The notes beneath the pieces were generated by a model that was not told the origin of the DNA, did not search any database, and saw only the letters and a program-made list of their open reading frames with translations. Of a stretch of DNA of 44,627 nt, positions 1 to 7,983 are shown piece after piece. Source of the stretch: JBCCEV01 sp039030125 (GTDB lineage: Bacteria > Pseudomonadota > Gammaproteobacteria > Ga0077536). The stretch spans positions 1-44,627 of the forward strand of contig JBCCEV010000010.1 in assembly GCA_039030125.1 (NCBI GenBank), in the 5' to 3' direction. A program made the position numbers and the translations under genes. Every line of letters begins with the position of its first letter. The first letter of the stretch is position 1.

Positions 1-118
1 GCTTCTTCAATCCCCAGCTCTTAAACATGCGGGCATGGAGAAAATACTGGTTCACTGCCGTCAGCTCGTTCTTCAGAACTTCGTTGAGGTAGTCGATAAC
101 CTTCTTGTCGCCTTGCAT
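1..118 (-). CDS. bfr: Bacterioferritin, N-terminal fragment (runs off the window)
   Basis: Haem-containing ferritin-like iron store of the cytoplasm; the family forms 24-subunit shells that oxidise and deposit iron. Reading the minus strand from an ATG at 118-116 gives 39 residues opening MQGDKKVIDYLN and continuing through NELTAVNQYFLHARMF, which is the characteristic first helix of bacterioferritin, including the ferroxidase glutamate in NELTA. A ribosome-binding AGAGGT lies 9-14 bases upstream of the ATG. The rest of the gene lies beyond base 1, so the C-terminus cannot be judged. It is divergent from lemA across a gap of about 116 bp. The identification rests on these 39 residues, which are distinctive. 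The paralogue type (haem-binding Met52 present or not) cannot be seen. Confidence 0.88.
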   Translation of the reverse strand, partial: MQGDKKVIDYLNEVLKNELTAVNQYFLHARMFKSWGLKK

Positions 119-197
119 GGCACTTGTTACCTCTTGTTGATGTTAATTGAGCGCGGCTGCTCTTGTGGCCTAAGTCACAATGGCGCGCCGCTGCAGT

Positions 198-203
198 ATT
201 ATA
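198..203 (-). promoter_or_regulatory. Possible -10 element for bfr
   Basis: A perfect TATAAT reads on the minus strand, about 80 bases before the bfr start. No good -35 is visible at 16-18 bp spacing, so an activator or another type of promoter would be needed. A weaker TATTAT on the plus strand (197-202) overlaps it and could serve lemA. I see no clear Fur or IscR box. Weak evidence overall. Confidence 0.28.
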
Positions 204-234
204 GTTGTCCAATTGCCGATCGGAGGCGTTGCTG

Positions 235-807
235 ATGGATATAGGAACGATTATCACTTTGATTATTGCTGTTGCCGTGATCGGTTACGGCGTTGCGATC
301 TACAACGCCCTCGTCGCCATCAAGCACAACGTTTCCAAAGCTTGGTCGAACATTGATGTACTTCTTAAACAGCGCCATGACGAGCTGCCGAAGCTGGTGG
401 AAGTCTGCAAACAATATATGGGATACGAGAAAGAAACCCTTGAGCGGGTGATCTCCGCCCGCAGCGCCGTCTTTGCTGCCCGCGAAGCGGGAGACGTTGG
501 CAAACTCGGCGCCGCCGAAACATTACTACGACGAGGCTTAGGAAATTTGTTTGCCGTCGCCGAAGCCTACCCCGACCTTAAGGCCGACGAGAATTTCTCT
601 CACCTGCAGCAACGCATAACTGCTTTAGAAAATAGCATCGCAGATCGCCGCGAGTTCTATAACGAAACGGTCAACATCAACAATGTCCGCATCGAACAAT
701 TTCCCGATCTGATTGTCGCGAAGTGGTTGAATTTTGGATCGCGCGAATTACTCGAGTTCTCGGAGGAGGAAAAAGCCGATGTCGATGTCAAAGCGCTGTT
801 TAATTGA
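235..807 (+). CDS. lemA: LemA family protein
   Basis: A 190-residue LemA family protein with one N-terminal membrane helix (about residues 3-24) followed by the family's helical-bundle domain. The diagnostic stretches are YNALVAIKHNV, AWSNIDVLLKQRHDELPKL and, near the C-terminus, YNETVNINNVRIEQFPD. The biochemical role of LemA is not settled. In-frame TTG codons lie upstream (from 205), but the ATG at 235 has a strong GGAGG at 222-226 with 8-base spacing and puts the membrane helix at the very N-terminus. The GIDE-type membrane protein 39 bp downstream is a common partner of LemA, so the two are probably co-transcribed. The usual LemA C-terminus often ends shortly after the FxD motif, as here. 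Confidence 0.93.
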   Translation: MDIGTIITLIIAVAVIGYGVAIYNALVAIKHNVSKAWSNIDVLLKQRHDELPKLVEVCKQYMGYEKETLERVISARSAVFAAREAGDVGKLGAAETLLRRGLGNLFAVAEAYPDLKADENFSHLQQRITALENSIADRREFYNETVNINNVRIEQFPDLIVAKWLNFGSRELLEFSEEEKADVDVKALFN

Positions 808-846
808 GGTTCGCATTTTCATTGAAAACTGAAAGTCAGAATTGCA

Positions 847-1803
847 ATGATAGGGCAACTTTCGGCGACGATTGAAGGCGCCGCGGCGGCGGAGTTTTGG
901 TTAACGATCGGGTTCATCGGTATCGTGGTCTTGGCCGCGGGCTGGGCCGCGATTTGGTGCTATCGAAGAAAACGCGCTATCGAAGATACGCCAACTGCAC
1001 TTATTCGCTCGGCTCCTCAGGGCTATATCGAACTTCAGGGCAACGCCCAGTTAATGGAGGGGGAACCCATTTACGCGCGGCTTTCCAACCGGCTGTGCGT
1101 ATGGTTCAGCTACCAAGTTGAGGAGAAACGTACCCGCTACGTCAACAATCAACGCCGCACCGAATGGGTTACGGTGGAGAAAGAAACCAGCGATGACCTG
1201 TTTTTCATCGTCGATCAAACAGGTCGCTGCGTCGTCGACCCGGAGGGCGCTTCGGTTACGCCCGGACACAAAGCGCGATGGTACGGCAACAACGCCGTAC
1301 CGGGTGGCTTGAATCCGGCCGACACCACGATGTGGGGGCGAACCACCGGGCAGATAGGCGCGCGCTATCGATATTTAGAGAAGCGTATCGAACCCGGTGA
1401 CCCCCTGTATGCAATCGGTAACTTCATGACTCGGGGAGAAACGGGTAATCGGGTTGAGCGAGCCACCGATATCCGCGAGCTGTTGCGCGAATGGAAGCAA
1501 GATCCTGCCAAGATGCGGGAATTTGACGCCGATCAAGATGGCCAGATTGACGTCCAAGAATGGGAGACAGCGCGGAAAGCCGCTGAGCAGCACGTTGATC
1601 AACGCAATCAAGCGGCCGAGCGGCCACCGCCCATCGACATGCTGTGCCGAACGCGCGATGCGCGACGTCCGTTTATCATAGCCGCCGGTACGGAAGCGGA
1701 TATCATCCGTAAATACACCTGGAGCGCATACGCCTGCGTGGTCGTTTCCTTACCGGGGGCGATAGCCTTTCTATGGGCGATTGGCATTCGGCTCTCGCCC
1801 TAG
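847..1803 (+). CDS. GIDE-type membrane protein with an EF-hand-like loop
   Basis: A 318-residue protein. A membrane helix at about 16-38 precedes a basic YRRKR patch, then a soluble region resembling the bacterial GIDE (PF12483, 'E3 ubiquitin ligase') domain, with the GxAQLMEGEPIYARLSN-like entry and a WVTVEKETSDDLFFIVD strand. A second membrane helix lies at about 290-314. Between them, residues 227-238 read D-A-D-Q-D-G-Q-I-D-V-Q-E, matching the canonical calcium-binding EF-hand loop at positions 1, 3, 5, 6, 8, 9 and 12. Bacterial members lack a RING finger, so ubiquitin ligase activity is not implied. The ATG has only a weak ribosome site. It lies 39 bp after lemA, probably in the same transcript. 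The family call is moderately sure; the function is unknown. Confidence 0.72.
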   Translation: MIGQLSATIEGAAAAEFWLTIGFIGIVVLAAGWAAIWCYRRKRAIEDTPTALIRSAPQGYIELQGNAQLMEGEPIYARLSNRLCVWFSYQVEEKRTRYVNNQRRTEWVTVEKETSDDLFFIVDQTGRCVVDPEGASVTPGHKARWYGNNAVPGGLNPADTTMWGRTTGQIGARYRYLEKRIEPGDPLYAIGNFMTRGETGNRVERATDIRELLREWKQDPAKMREFDADQDGQIDVQEWETARKAAEQHVDQRNQAAERPPPIDMLCRTRDARRPFIIAAGTEADIIRKYTWSAYACVVVSLPGAIAFLWAIGIRLSP

Positions 1804-1858
1804 CGAGAATTAGCGACCTGTTAGAGTCGCACTTGGACAATTTAGGAGCACTTTTCAC

Positions 1859-3895
1859 GTGCAAGCTTCCGCTCAGCACACAATCAATTTGTTACCTCAT
1901 TTCTCAACGCTAAACGTTGAACGGGTCCCAAGCCAACTGCACGAGCTGCTGGACAGCAATCAAGCAGAACTCGATGCTGTGTTGATGGCTGAAGGGGGAC
2001 CTGAGTGGGACGAGCTGCTCAGTGTGCTAGAAAACAATAGTGACCGACTGGCGAGGTTTTGGTCACCCGTTCAGCACCTCCACCACGTCGCCGACAGCGA
2101 ACAACTGCGCGCGGTTTACAGCGAATGTATCGAAACTATTTCCGCATATCACACCGAGCTCTCGCAAAATGAGGCACTATGCGCCGCTTTCAAAACAGTG
2201 CGGGCGGCCACGGAATTCGAAACGATTGATCACGTGTCAAAACGGGTCATCGATCTGGAACTGCGTGATTTTAAGCTTGGGGGTGTGGATCTGCCGCCGG
2301 AGGATAAAATCGAACTAAAAGAAATCCGCCGCACGCTGGCGCGTTTGGCCCAACAGTTTGAAGAGAATGTCCTGGACGCGACGCAAAAGTATCGCAAGCA
2401 TCTGACCAGCGACTCGCGCTTGGCAGGACTGCCCGAATCTGCCCTGGCTCTCGCCCGGCAGACCGCACAGAATCAAGAACTCGAAGGTTATGTGCTGACG
2501 CTGGATTTCCCAAGTTACCTGCCCGCACTGACGTTTCTAGACGATCGAGAGCTTCGGCGCGAACTCTATGAAGCTTTTGTGACCCGTGCCTCTGCGGGCG
2601 GGCCATCTGGCGGTGAGTTCGACAATACCCAGATCATTGAAAGTATTCTTGAGCAACGGCAAGCGCTTGCGAGACTGCTTGGTTTCGAGAGTTACGCCGA
2701 TTACTCCTTGGCGACCAAAATTGCCGAGTCGCCTGCTGCGGTTATTGAGTTCTTGCGCGAGCTAGCGATGCGATCCAAGCCCACGGCAAAGCGTGAATTC
2801 GATGAGCTCACAAGATTTGCGCGCGAAGAGCTTGGCCTTGAGAACATGGCGCCATGGGATGTCGCATGGTGTTCGGAACACTTGCGCGTGCAGCGCTACG
2901 CCGTTTCACAGGAAGATTTAAAACCTTACTTTCCGGTCGAGCGGGTGTTGGCGGGTCTGTTCGAACTCGTCAAAAGGCTTTTTGGCTTATCCATAAAGCG
3001 CTGTGAGGGGATCGATGTTTGGGACGGCGCGGTCGAGTTCTTCGAAGTAGATGACCAATATGGCGAAACCCGTGGATTCTTCTACTTGGATTTGTATGCG
3101 CGCACAGGTAAGCGGGGCGGTGCCTGGATGGATGAGTGCATCTGCCGCTGGCAAGGCAGCGACCAAATACAGGTCCCTGTTGCTTACCTTACTTGTAACT
3201 TCACGCCGCCGGTCGCAGAAAAGCCGAACCTGCTAACTCACGAAGAGGTCCAAACTCTATTTCATGAATTTGGCCATGGCTTGCATCACATTTTGACCAA
3301 GATCAATCGGATCGCGGTGGCCGGAATCAACGGCGTAGCGTGGGACGCGGTCGAACTACCGAGCCAGCTCATGGAAAACTGGTGTTGGGAACGCGAAGCT
3401 TTGGATTTATTCAGCGGCCATTTCGCGACCGGCGAACCGATCCCCGAAGCGCTGTTCGAGAAAATGCTAGCGGCCAAGAACTTCCATTGTGCGATGCAGA
3501 TGGTCAGGCAGTTGGAGTTTGCTTTGTTCGATTTGCGGATTCATCACGAGGCCGAAACCGCAACAGCCGTCCAGGAAGTCCTCGACGAGGTGAGATCGGA
3601 GGTCGCTGTTGTTATTCCGCCGCAGTACAACAAGTTTCAAAACAGTTTTTCGCATATTTTCGCTGGCGGCTACGCCGCCGGTTATTACAGTTACAAGTGG
3701 GCCGAAGTGATGTCCGCTGATGCTTTTTCGATGTTCGAGGAAAAGGGCGTATTAGATCGCGGCGCCGGCGAGGGATTCATGACGCACGTCCTTGAGAAGG
3801 GTGGCAGCGAGGACGCGATGGCCCTGTTTGAAGCTTTTCGGGGGCGCCGACCGCAAGTCGACGCCTTGCTACGCCATAGCGGACTTTCCCGGTGA
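1859..3895 (+). CDS. prlC: Oligopeptidase A (M3 zinc metallopeptidase)
   Basis: Cytoplasmic zinc peptidase that degrades short peptides, including cleaved signal peptides. The 678 residues match the family length of about 680. The zinc site is HEFGH at residues 469-473, followed by the conserved GVAWDAVELPSQ with the third ligand glutamate near 499. The substrate-binding C-terminal stretch HIFAGGYAAGYYSYKWAEV at about 598-616 is also typical. The start is a GTG at 1859 with AGGAG at 1844-1848, 10 bases upstream; no ATG fits the family N-terminus better. Its stop overlaps the start of the next gene by 4 bp (GTGA), which suggests translational coupling to an envelope protein gene. Confidence 0.96.
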   Translation: MQASAQHTINLLPHFSTLNVERVPSQLHELLDSNQAELDAVLMAEGGPEWDELLSVLENNSDRLARFWSPVQHLHHVADSEQLRAVYSECIETISAYHTELSQNEALCAAFKTVRAATEFETIDHVSKRVIDLELRDFKLGGVDLPPEDKIELKEIRRTLARLAQQFEENVLDATQKYRKHLTSDSRLAGLPESALALARQTAQNQELEGYVLTLDFPSYLPALTFLDDRELRRELYEAFVTRASAGGPSGGEFDNTQIIESILEQRQALARLLGFESYADYSLATKIAESPAAVIEFLRELAMRSKPTAKREFDELTRFAREELGLENMAPWDVAWCSEHLRVQRYAVSQEDLKPYFPVERVLAGLFELVKRLFGLSIKRCEGIDVWDGAVEFFEVDDQYGETRGFFYLDLYARTGKRGGAWMDECICRWQGSDQIQVPVAYLTCNFTPPVAEKPNLLTHEEVQTLFHEFGHGLHHILTKINRIAVAGINGVAWDAVELPSQLMENWCWEREALDLFSGHFATGEPIPEALFEKMLAAKNFHCAMQMVRQLEFALFDLRIHHEAETATAVQEVLDEVRSEVAVVIPPQYNKFQNSFSHIFAGGYAAGYYSYKWAEVMSADAFSMFEEKGVLDRGAGEGFMTHVLEKGGSEDAMALFEAFRGRRPQVDALLRHSGLSR

Positions 3896-4629
3896 AGATC
3901 TCAAATTGCTTGATCTGCGCTTTGGTCCTTGCCAATGTTCCCTTAGCAATCGCGGATACCGCCTACATTGTCGATGAACTACTCGTCGGCATTCATCAGG
4001 AGCAGAATCTCGACAGCGCAATTATCAAAGTGGTGACGACTGGGACCAAGCTCGAAGTCTCCGAGCGCGATGGTGAGTTGGCCAAGGTTATCGATGAGAC
4101 CGGTGCCGAAGGCTGGGTGGACGCCGCCTATCTGACCAGTGAGTTGCCGGCCCGAGTCCGCGTCGATGAATTAAAAGCGCAAGTGGTCGCGCTGGAAAAA
4201 GCATTACAGCAGCAACCGGACGGTGATGCGCAAACAAAACTCAAAAACGAAATGGATACGCTTGAGCGGGAGAACACCGAACTCAAAACAAAACTCTCGG
4301 CGGAACGCGTGACCATTGGCAAACTTAATGCCGAACTCGGTGCGGCGCGTGCGCAAAACGCTAATAGCAACAGCGAGAGTGGTGGCTTAGCCCCGCTTAT
4401 CGAAGAACGCGATGCGCTCCGTCGCGAGCTTAATGAGAGCCAACAGACGCTCGCGCAACTCCATCGTCAGGCCGGTGGGGAAGCGTTGCCGGCGATCACC
4501 GGAGCAGCGCCACCGTCCAATCGTATTTTCTATTCAGTCGCCGCGGCCACCGCGCTCCTCGGCTTTGGGTTGGGCGCCTGGCTGATTGATTACCTGGCAC
4601 GCCGCCGCCACGGCGGGGTTCGTCTTTAA
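3892..4629 (+). CDS. SH3-domain / coiled-coil envelope protein (TIGR04211, YgiM-like)
   Basis: A 245-residue protein with a signal peptide (about 1-22, ending AIA), a bacterial SH3 domain (about 23-87, with the AEGWVDAAYLTSE end motif), a long charged coiled coil (about 88-195) and a C-terminal membrane helix (about 215-236) followed by RRRHGG. This order matches the TIGR04211 family, whose E. coli member is YgiM. The SH3 domain should face the periplasm, tethered by the C-terminal helix. The start is a GTG overlapping the prlC stop. No Shine-Dalgarno is visible, consistent with coupled translation. Function is unknown; a role at the cell wall is an inference from the SH3 domain. Confidence 0.85.
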   Translation: MKISNCLICALVLANVPLAIADTAYIVDELLVGIHQEQNLDSAIIKVVTTGTKLEVSERDGELAKVIDETGAEGWVDAAYLTSELPARVRVDELKAQVVALEKALQQQPDGDAQTKLKNEMDTLERENTELKTKLSAERVTIGKLNAELGAARAQNANSNSESGGLAPLIEERDALRRELNESQQTLAQLHRQAGGEALPAITGAAPPSNRIFYSVAAATALLGFGLGAWLIDYLARRRHGGVRL

Positions 4630-4642
4630 CGACCGGCCCACC

Positions 4643-5407
4643 ATGCGTTTGGTCACTTGGAACGTCAACTCTTTGCGTGCGCGTTTCGCCCACCTGAGCC
4701 GTATCACCGATGAATACACGCCGGATCTGATCGCGCTGCAAGAAACCAAGGTCCGTGATGAGGAATTCCCGGCTGATGATGTCCGGGGGCTTGGTTACGA
4801 CGTCACTTTCAGCGGCCAAAAATCTTACAACGGCGTTGCTGTATTGACCCGCTCTCCGGTTTCGACCTTCGCAACGGCCCTGCCAGGATTTGAGACGGAG
4901 GAAAAGCGGGTGTTGGGCGTTGAAACCGAGGAGTTTCGGTTACTCAATCTCTACGTGCCTAATGGTTCGAGCGTTGGCAGCGAAAAATACGAATTCAAGA
5001 TGGCGTGGTTAAACCGCCTCGTTGCCTGGATTGGCGAATTAAGTACCGCGGCGAAACCGCTCATCGTGGTGGGCGATTTCAATATCGCGCCGGCCGATAT
5101 CGACGTTCACGATCCCGACGCGTGGCACGAGAAAATTTTATGCTCGAGCGCCGAGCGCAAGCATCTTGAGCAGCTTTTGGCCCTGGGTTTTGACGATCTG
5201 TATCGCGTGCTAAACCCCGATGAACCCGGCTTTTCGTGGTGGGATTATCGGGCCGGGGGGTTTCGCCGCAACCACGGGCTGCGCATCGACCTGATCCTCA
5301 CGGCCAGCACGATAACGACGCAAATGCAAACCTGCGAAGTGCTCGCTGAGCCCAGAACTTGGGAAAAACCCAGCGATCACGCACCAGTTTGCGCGACACT
5401 CGGGTGA
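4643..5407 (+). CDS. xthA: Exodeoxyribonuclease III / AP endonuclease
   Basis: Exonuclease III family enzyme for base-excision repair: it cuts 5' to abasic sites and trims 3' blocks. The 254 residues carry the full set of endonuclease/exonuclease/phosphatase-fold residues: WNVNS with Asn7, QETK with Glu34, GDFN with Asp145 and Asn147, and SDHAP with Asp245/His246. An in-frame ATG lies upstream at 4586, but it would overlap the preceding gene by 44 bp. The ATG at 4643 opens with MRLVTWNVNSLR, the family N-terminus, and follows the previous stop by 13 bp. A second member of the same family ends the window (44002-44627), so the two may divide the labour. Confidence 0.92.
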   Translation: MRLVTWNVNSLRARFAHLSRITDEYTPDLIALQETKVRDEEFPADDVRGLGYDVTFSGQKSYNGVAVLTRSPVSTFATALPGFETEEKRVLGVETEEFRLLNLYVPNGSSVGSEKYEFKMAWLNRLVAWIGELSTAAKPLIVVGDFNIAPADIDVHDPDAWHEKILCSSAERKHLEQLLALGFDDLYRVLNPDEPGFSWWDYRAGGFRRNHGLRIDLILTASTITTQMQTCEVLAEPRTWEKPSDHAPVCATLG

Positions 5408-5436
5408 GCAGTTCGGTGCTTTAAGATGCCCGGCTC

Positions 5437-5465
5437 TTGCAAACCGCGAAGCCTCGTCCTAGGAT
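5437..5465 (+). promoter_or_regulatory. Sigma-70 type promoter for rpmE
   Basis: TTGCAA at 5437-5442 and TAGGAT at 5460-5465 are separated by exactly 17 bases, upstream of rpmE and after the xthA stop. Transcription would start near 5472 and give a leader of about 35 nt with the ribosome site GGAG at 5494-5497. Motif match only. Confidence 0.48.
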
Positions 5466-5506
5466 CGCGCCCCGCTCAAGACACTCTCCAGACGGAGCGA
5501 GCCTAA

Positions 5507-5707
5507 ATGAAGCCAGAAATCCATCCTCAATATACGCCGGTGACAGTCGCCTGCAGCTGTGGAAATACGTTCGAAACTCACTCGACGCTGGCCGATGACA
5601 CACTGACGCTGGATGTTTGCTCAGCCTGCCACCCGTTTTACACCGGTCAACAAAAAATCGTTGATACCGCCGGGCGCGTCGATAAGTTCAAGCGCAAATA
5701 CGGCTAA
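5507..5707 (+). CDS. rpmE: 50S ribosomal protein L31, zinc-binding type
   Basis: Small protein of the large ribosomal subunit that bridges to the small subunit. The 66 residues begin MKPEIHPQYTPV and keep the four-cysteine zinc set: Cys16, Cys18, Cys38 and Cys41 (CSC and CSAC). This makes it the 'C+' form, as opposed to the zinc-free YkgM-type paralogue that replaces it under zinc limitation. The C-terminus VDKFKRKYG is typical. GGAG at 5494-5497 sits 9 bases before the ATG. The gene stands alone, with its own promoter and a hairpin-rich 3' region before the convergent engB. Confidence 0.97.
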   Translation: MKPEIHPQYTPVTVACSCGNTFETHSTLADDTLTLDVCSACHPFYTGQQKIVDTAGRVDKFKRKYG

Positions 5708-5735
5708 GCACTTCTTTTAGCATTCTTTTTTGATA

Positions 5736-5842
5736 CCCGCTGAAATTCGGCAGCGGGGCGGGAAACTATTTCTGATTCCCCGGGTCATATCCTTAGCGCT
5801 CGTCACACCTCCCAGACGAGCCGGCCCGACTCCCCATCGGGC
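5736..5842. other. Three successive hairpins between rpmE and engB
   Basis: This gap holds three perfect inverted repeats in a row. They are CCCGCTG/CAGCGGG (5736-5742 with 5751-5757, 8-nt loop), GCTCGTC/GACGAGC (5798-5804 with 5815-5821, 10-nt loop) and GCCCGA/TCGGGC (5824-5829 with 5837-5842, 7-nt loop). None has a T-run directly after it on either strand. They could be processing or stability elements of the rpmE 3' end, a small RNA, or a repeat family. Nothing here looks like a coding frame. Confidence 0.4.
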
Positions 5843-5847
5843 GAAGT

Positions 5848-5897
5848 GGCCCCGGTTTCTTTAAATCCCCCTAAGCTTGGAGCCGGGGCCCCCTTTT
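5848..5897 (+). terminator. Probable terminator of rpmE
   Basis: GGCCCCGG (5848-5855) pairs perfectly with CCGGGGCC (5883-5890), followed by CCC and TTTT at 5894-5897. The 27-nt loop is long for a classical intrinsic terminator and the T-run is short. The position just before the convergent engB stop fits a terminator. Confidence 0.45.
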
Positions 5898-5905
5898 CCT
5901 CTCGA

Positions 5906-6565
5906 CTATTCGCTGACGGCCAACCACCCGCCCATGACCTCGTAAACCGCATCGAGGCCTCTTTTAGTGCGCGCTGAGCACAGCATCACGCTTACTTCGC
6001 CAGGAAGCTTGGCGACCGTTGCGCGCCGGTTTTTTAGCATCGCTTGTGCCTTCGACTGGGTAAGCTTATCGGCTTTGTTAAGCAACATGGCCAGCGGAAT
6101 TTCCAGCTCCGCGCACCAGTGCACCATCATCGCTTCGACTTCTTTCAGTTCGTGCCTGGCATCGCAGACCATCACTACACCGGCCAAGGCGGCGCGAACT
6201 TCAAAATAACGCCCTAAAACCCGATCCCATTGCGCCCGTTTAGTTTTGGACACCTTTGCGTACCCAAACCCCGGTAAATCGACCAAACGACGCATTTGAT
6301 CAAGCTGGAAGACAACAAGTTGTTGGGTGCGGCCTGGTGTGTTGCTGGTTCGTGCCAAACCGCGCTGCTGGTATAGCGCATTTAAGACGCTCGACTTTCC
6401 TGAATTAGACCGGCCCACTAAAGCGACTTCATAGCCCTCGTCCGCCGGTAAATCTCTAAGATTGGGCGTCGAGAGTAAGAAGCTTGCTCGCTGTAACAAT
6501 TTCGCGGACATTTTCGAACCGGGACTGCGAGCGTGTTCAGGTTTTTTGATTTCGTCCGAAAGCAT
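5906..6565 (-). CDS. engB: Ribosome biogenesis GTP-binding protein EngB (YihA/YsxC)
   Basis: Small TRAFAC-class GTPase needed for assembly of the 50S subunit. The 219 residues show G1 GRSNSGKS (51-58), the TPGRTQ switch at 76-81, G3 DLPGFG (96-101) and G4 NKAD (163-166). The first 18 residues are a non-conserved extension, and a start at the internal Met19 (MSAKLLQRASF) is possible; neither ATG has a strong ribosome site. The gene is divergent from cytochrome c4. This engB-cytochrome c4-dsbA order is the one found in Pseudomonas. Confidence 0.95.
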   Translation of the reverse strand: MLSDEIKKPEHARSPGSKMSAKLLQRASFLLSTPNLRDLPADEGYEVALVGRSNSGKSSVLNALYQQRGLARTSNTPGRTQQLVVFQLDQMRRLVDLPGFGYAKVSKTKRAQWDRVLGRYFEVRAALAGVVMVCDARHELKEVEAMMVHWCAELEIPLAMLLNKADKLTQSKAQAMLKNRRATVAKLPGEVSVMLCSARTKRGLDAVYEVMGGWLAVSE

Positions 6566-6577
6566 TTGCTGAACGTA

Positions 6578-6583
6578 TATAAT
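6578..6583 (+). promoter_or_regulatory. Possible -10 element for cytochrome c4
   Basis: A perfect TATAAT lies about 35 bases before the cytochrome c4 start, in the short divergent gap with engB. No recognisable -35 stands at 16-18 bp, so confidence is low. The overlapping minus-strand TATATA could serve engB. Confidence 0.3.
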
Positions 6584-6617
6584 CCGGCCCCATCAGAACG
6601 CTACGAGATTCTCCAAT

Positions 6618-7217
6618 ATGGTACGTCAGGCTACCCTCGTCTGCTTAGCATTATCTGCCCTGATGCTAAGTAGCCCGTTAACCGCAGGCGACCCGCCTGC
6701 CAAAGCAGCAGCTTGCGCCGCTTGTCACGGAGCTGATGGCAATAGTGTCAATCCAGTGTGGCCAAGCCTGGCCGGTCAGCACGCCAGCTATGTGGTGCAA
6801 CAGTTGAAAGCTTTCAAATCGGAAAAGAGAAAAAACGCCAACATGTATCCTCAGGCGGTGGGGCTGAGCGAAGCCGATATGCACGAAATCGGTGCTTATT
6901 ATGAAAGCCTGCCCACCAAGGTCGGTGCCATCAGCGAAGAACAGGCGGCAATTGGCGCAAAAATCTATCGCGGCGGTGACGCGCAGCGCGGAATTCCCGC
7001 CTGTATGGCCTGCCACGGGCCGAATGGCGCGGGCAACCGGGCGGCGAAATACCCCGCATTGAGAGGCCAACATCCGGAATACACGGTTTTGCAATTGCAG
7101 GCCTACCGGGATGGCTCGCGGATGACCGATCCGCAGGCGATGATGCGCAGCATCGCGCAGAGAATGTCGGACGAAGATATGGCCGCGGTTGCAGCCTACG
7201 TCTCCGCATTGTATTAA
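6618..7217 (+). CDS. cc4: Dihaem cytochrome c4
   Basis: Periplasmic electron carrier between the bc1 complex and terminal oxidases. The 199 residues comprise a signal peptide (about 1-23, ending LTA) and two cytochrome c domains, with haem-binding CAACH at 33-37 and CMACH at 129-133. Each domain has the HG(A/P)(D/N)G continuation and a downstream methionine region (NANMYPQAVGLS; RMTDPQAMMRSIA) expected to supply the axial ligand. The duplicated two-domain layout and length match the c4 family. dsbA follows 73 bp later. The pairing with a disulfide oxidase is conserved in relatives, though cytochrome c maturation needs reduced cysteines, so the link may be regulatory rather than direct. Confidence 0.95.
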   Translation: MVRQATLVCLALSALMLSSPLTAGDPPAKAAACAACHGADGNSVNPVWPSLAGQHASYVVQQLKAFKSEKRKNANMYPQAVGLSEADMHEIGAYYESLPTKVGAISEEQAAIGAKIYRGGDAQRGIPACMACHGPNGAGNRAAKYPALRGQHPEYTVLQLQAYRDGSRMTDPQAMMRSIAQRMSDEDMAAVAAYVSALY

Positions 7218-7290
7218 GGAGCTTCCCTGAACCTTTGGGCGGGACGCGTACCTAATTAGCTTAGCGTTTGAGTCTACAGGACACTCACCT

Positions 7291-7923
7291 ATGAGTTCGG
7301 CATGGAAATCCCTCTCCTTTTCGCTGCTGCTTGCGGCGCTGTTTAGCGGCCCGGCCACAGCTCAGGAATTTAAGGTTGGAACCCATTACGACATCCTCCC
7401 GGCGGCGAAGGAAACGTCCGATCCCACCAAAATTGAGGTGGTTGAGCTGTTCTGGTATGGCTGTCCCCATTGCTTCAGTTTCGAGCCGTTCGTAGAAAAA
7501 TGGTTAGCGAACAAAGCCGACGACGTGGTTTTTATTCGGATCCCAGCGGTGTTCTCGAAAACCTGGGCGCTGCACGCGAAAGCCTTCTACGCGGCCGAAC
7601 AAATGGGGATCCTCGAGGCATTTCATAGCGCGCTGTTTAGCGCCTTGCACCGGGAGAAGCAGCAGCTTTTCACACAACGCGCATTGGTGGATTTTGTCGC
7701 GGCTAAAGGTTGGGATGCACAAGGTTTCGAAGCGGCCTTCACGTCGTTCAGCGTCGACGGTAAATTTCGCCAGGCGCAGGCCGCAACCCGCGATTATGGA
7801 ATCCGAGGCGTCCCGTCGGTCATTATCAATGGCAAATACGTGACCAGCGCCAGTAAGGTCAGCGATTACGATTTAATGTTAAAGCTCATCGACCATCTAG
7901 CCGATATCGAACGTAATCAATAA
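7291..7923 (+). CDS. dsbA: Thiol:disulfide interchange protein DsbA
   Basis: Periplasmic oxidase that introduces disulfides into exported proteins. The 210 residues have a signal peptide (about 1-24, ending ATA) and a thioredoxin fold with the DsbA-class active site CPHC at 58-61 (FWYGCPHC). The cis-proline loop GVPS sits near 172-175. CAGGA at 7277-7281 gives a ribosome site 9 bases upstream. Likely clients encoded elsewhere include type IV pilus proteins, whose retraction ATPases are also in this window. No dsbB is present here. Confidence 0.97.
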   Translation: MSSAWKSLSFSLLLAALFSGPATAQEFKVGTHYDILPAAKETSDPTKIEVVELFWYGCPHCFSFEPFVEKWLANKADDVVFIRIPAVFSKTWALHAKAFYAAEQMGILEAFHSALFSALHREKQQLFTQRALVDFVAAKGWDAQGFEAAFTSFSVDGKFRQAQAATRDYGIRGVPSVIINGKYVTSASKVSDYDLMLKLIDHLADIERNQ

Positions 7924-7928
7924 CGTTT

Positions 7929-7945
7929 GGCCGCCAAGTGCGGCC
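7929..7945 (+). terminator. Hairpin after dsbA
   Basis: GGCCGC/GCGGCC with a 5-nt loop (CAAGT) begins 6 bases after the dsbA stop. No T-run follows, so it may be a 3'-end stabiliser or a weak attenuator ahead of the diguanylate cyclase gene rather than a full terminator. Confidence 0.35.
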
Positions 7946-7983
7946 TCAAAGCGGCGATGCGAATACCCATAGGGCGCTGAGCT

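Noticed and set aside
847..1803. True ubiquitin-ligase function
   Set aside because: The family name includes E3 ligase, but no RING-type Cys/His cluster is present in the protein.
6678..7358. Minus-strand open frame of 226 codons
   Set aside because: Opposite the cytochrome c4 gene, which has two haem motifs and a signal peptide; the antisense frame has no domain.
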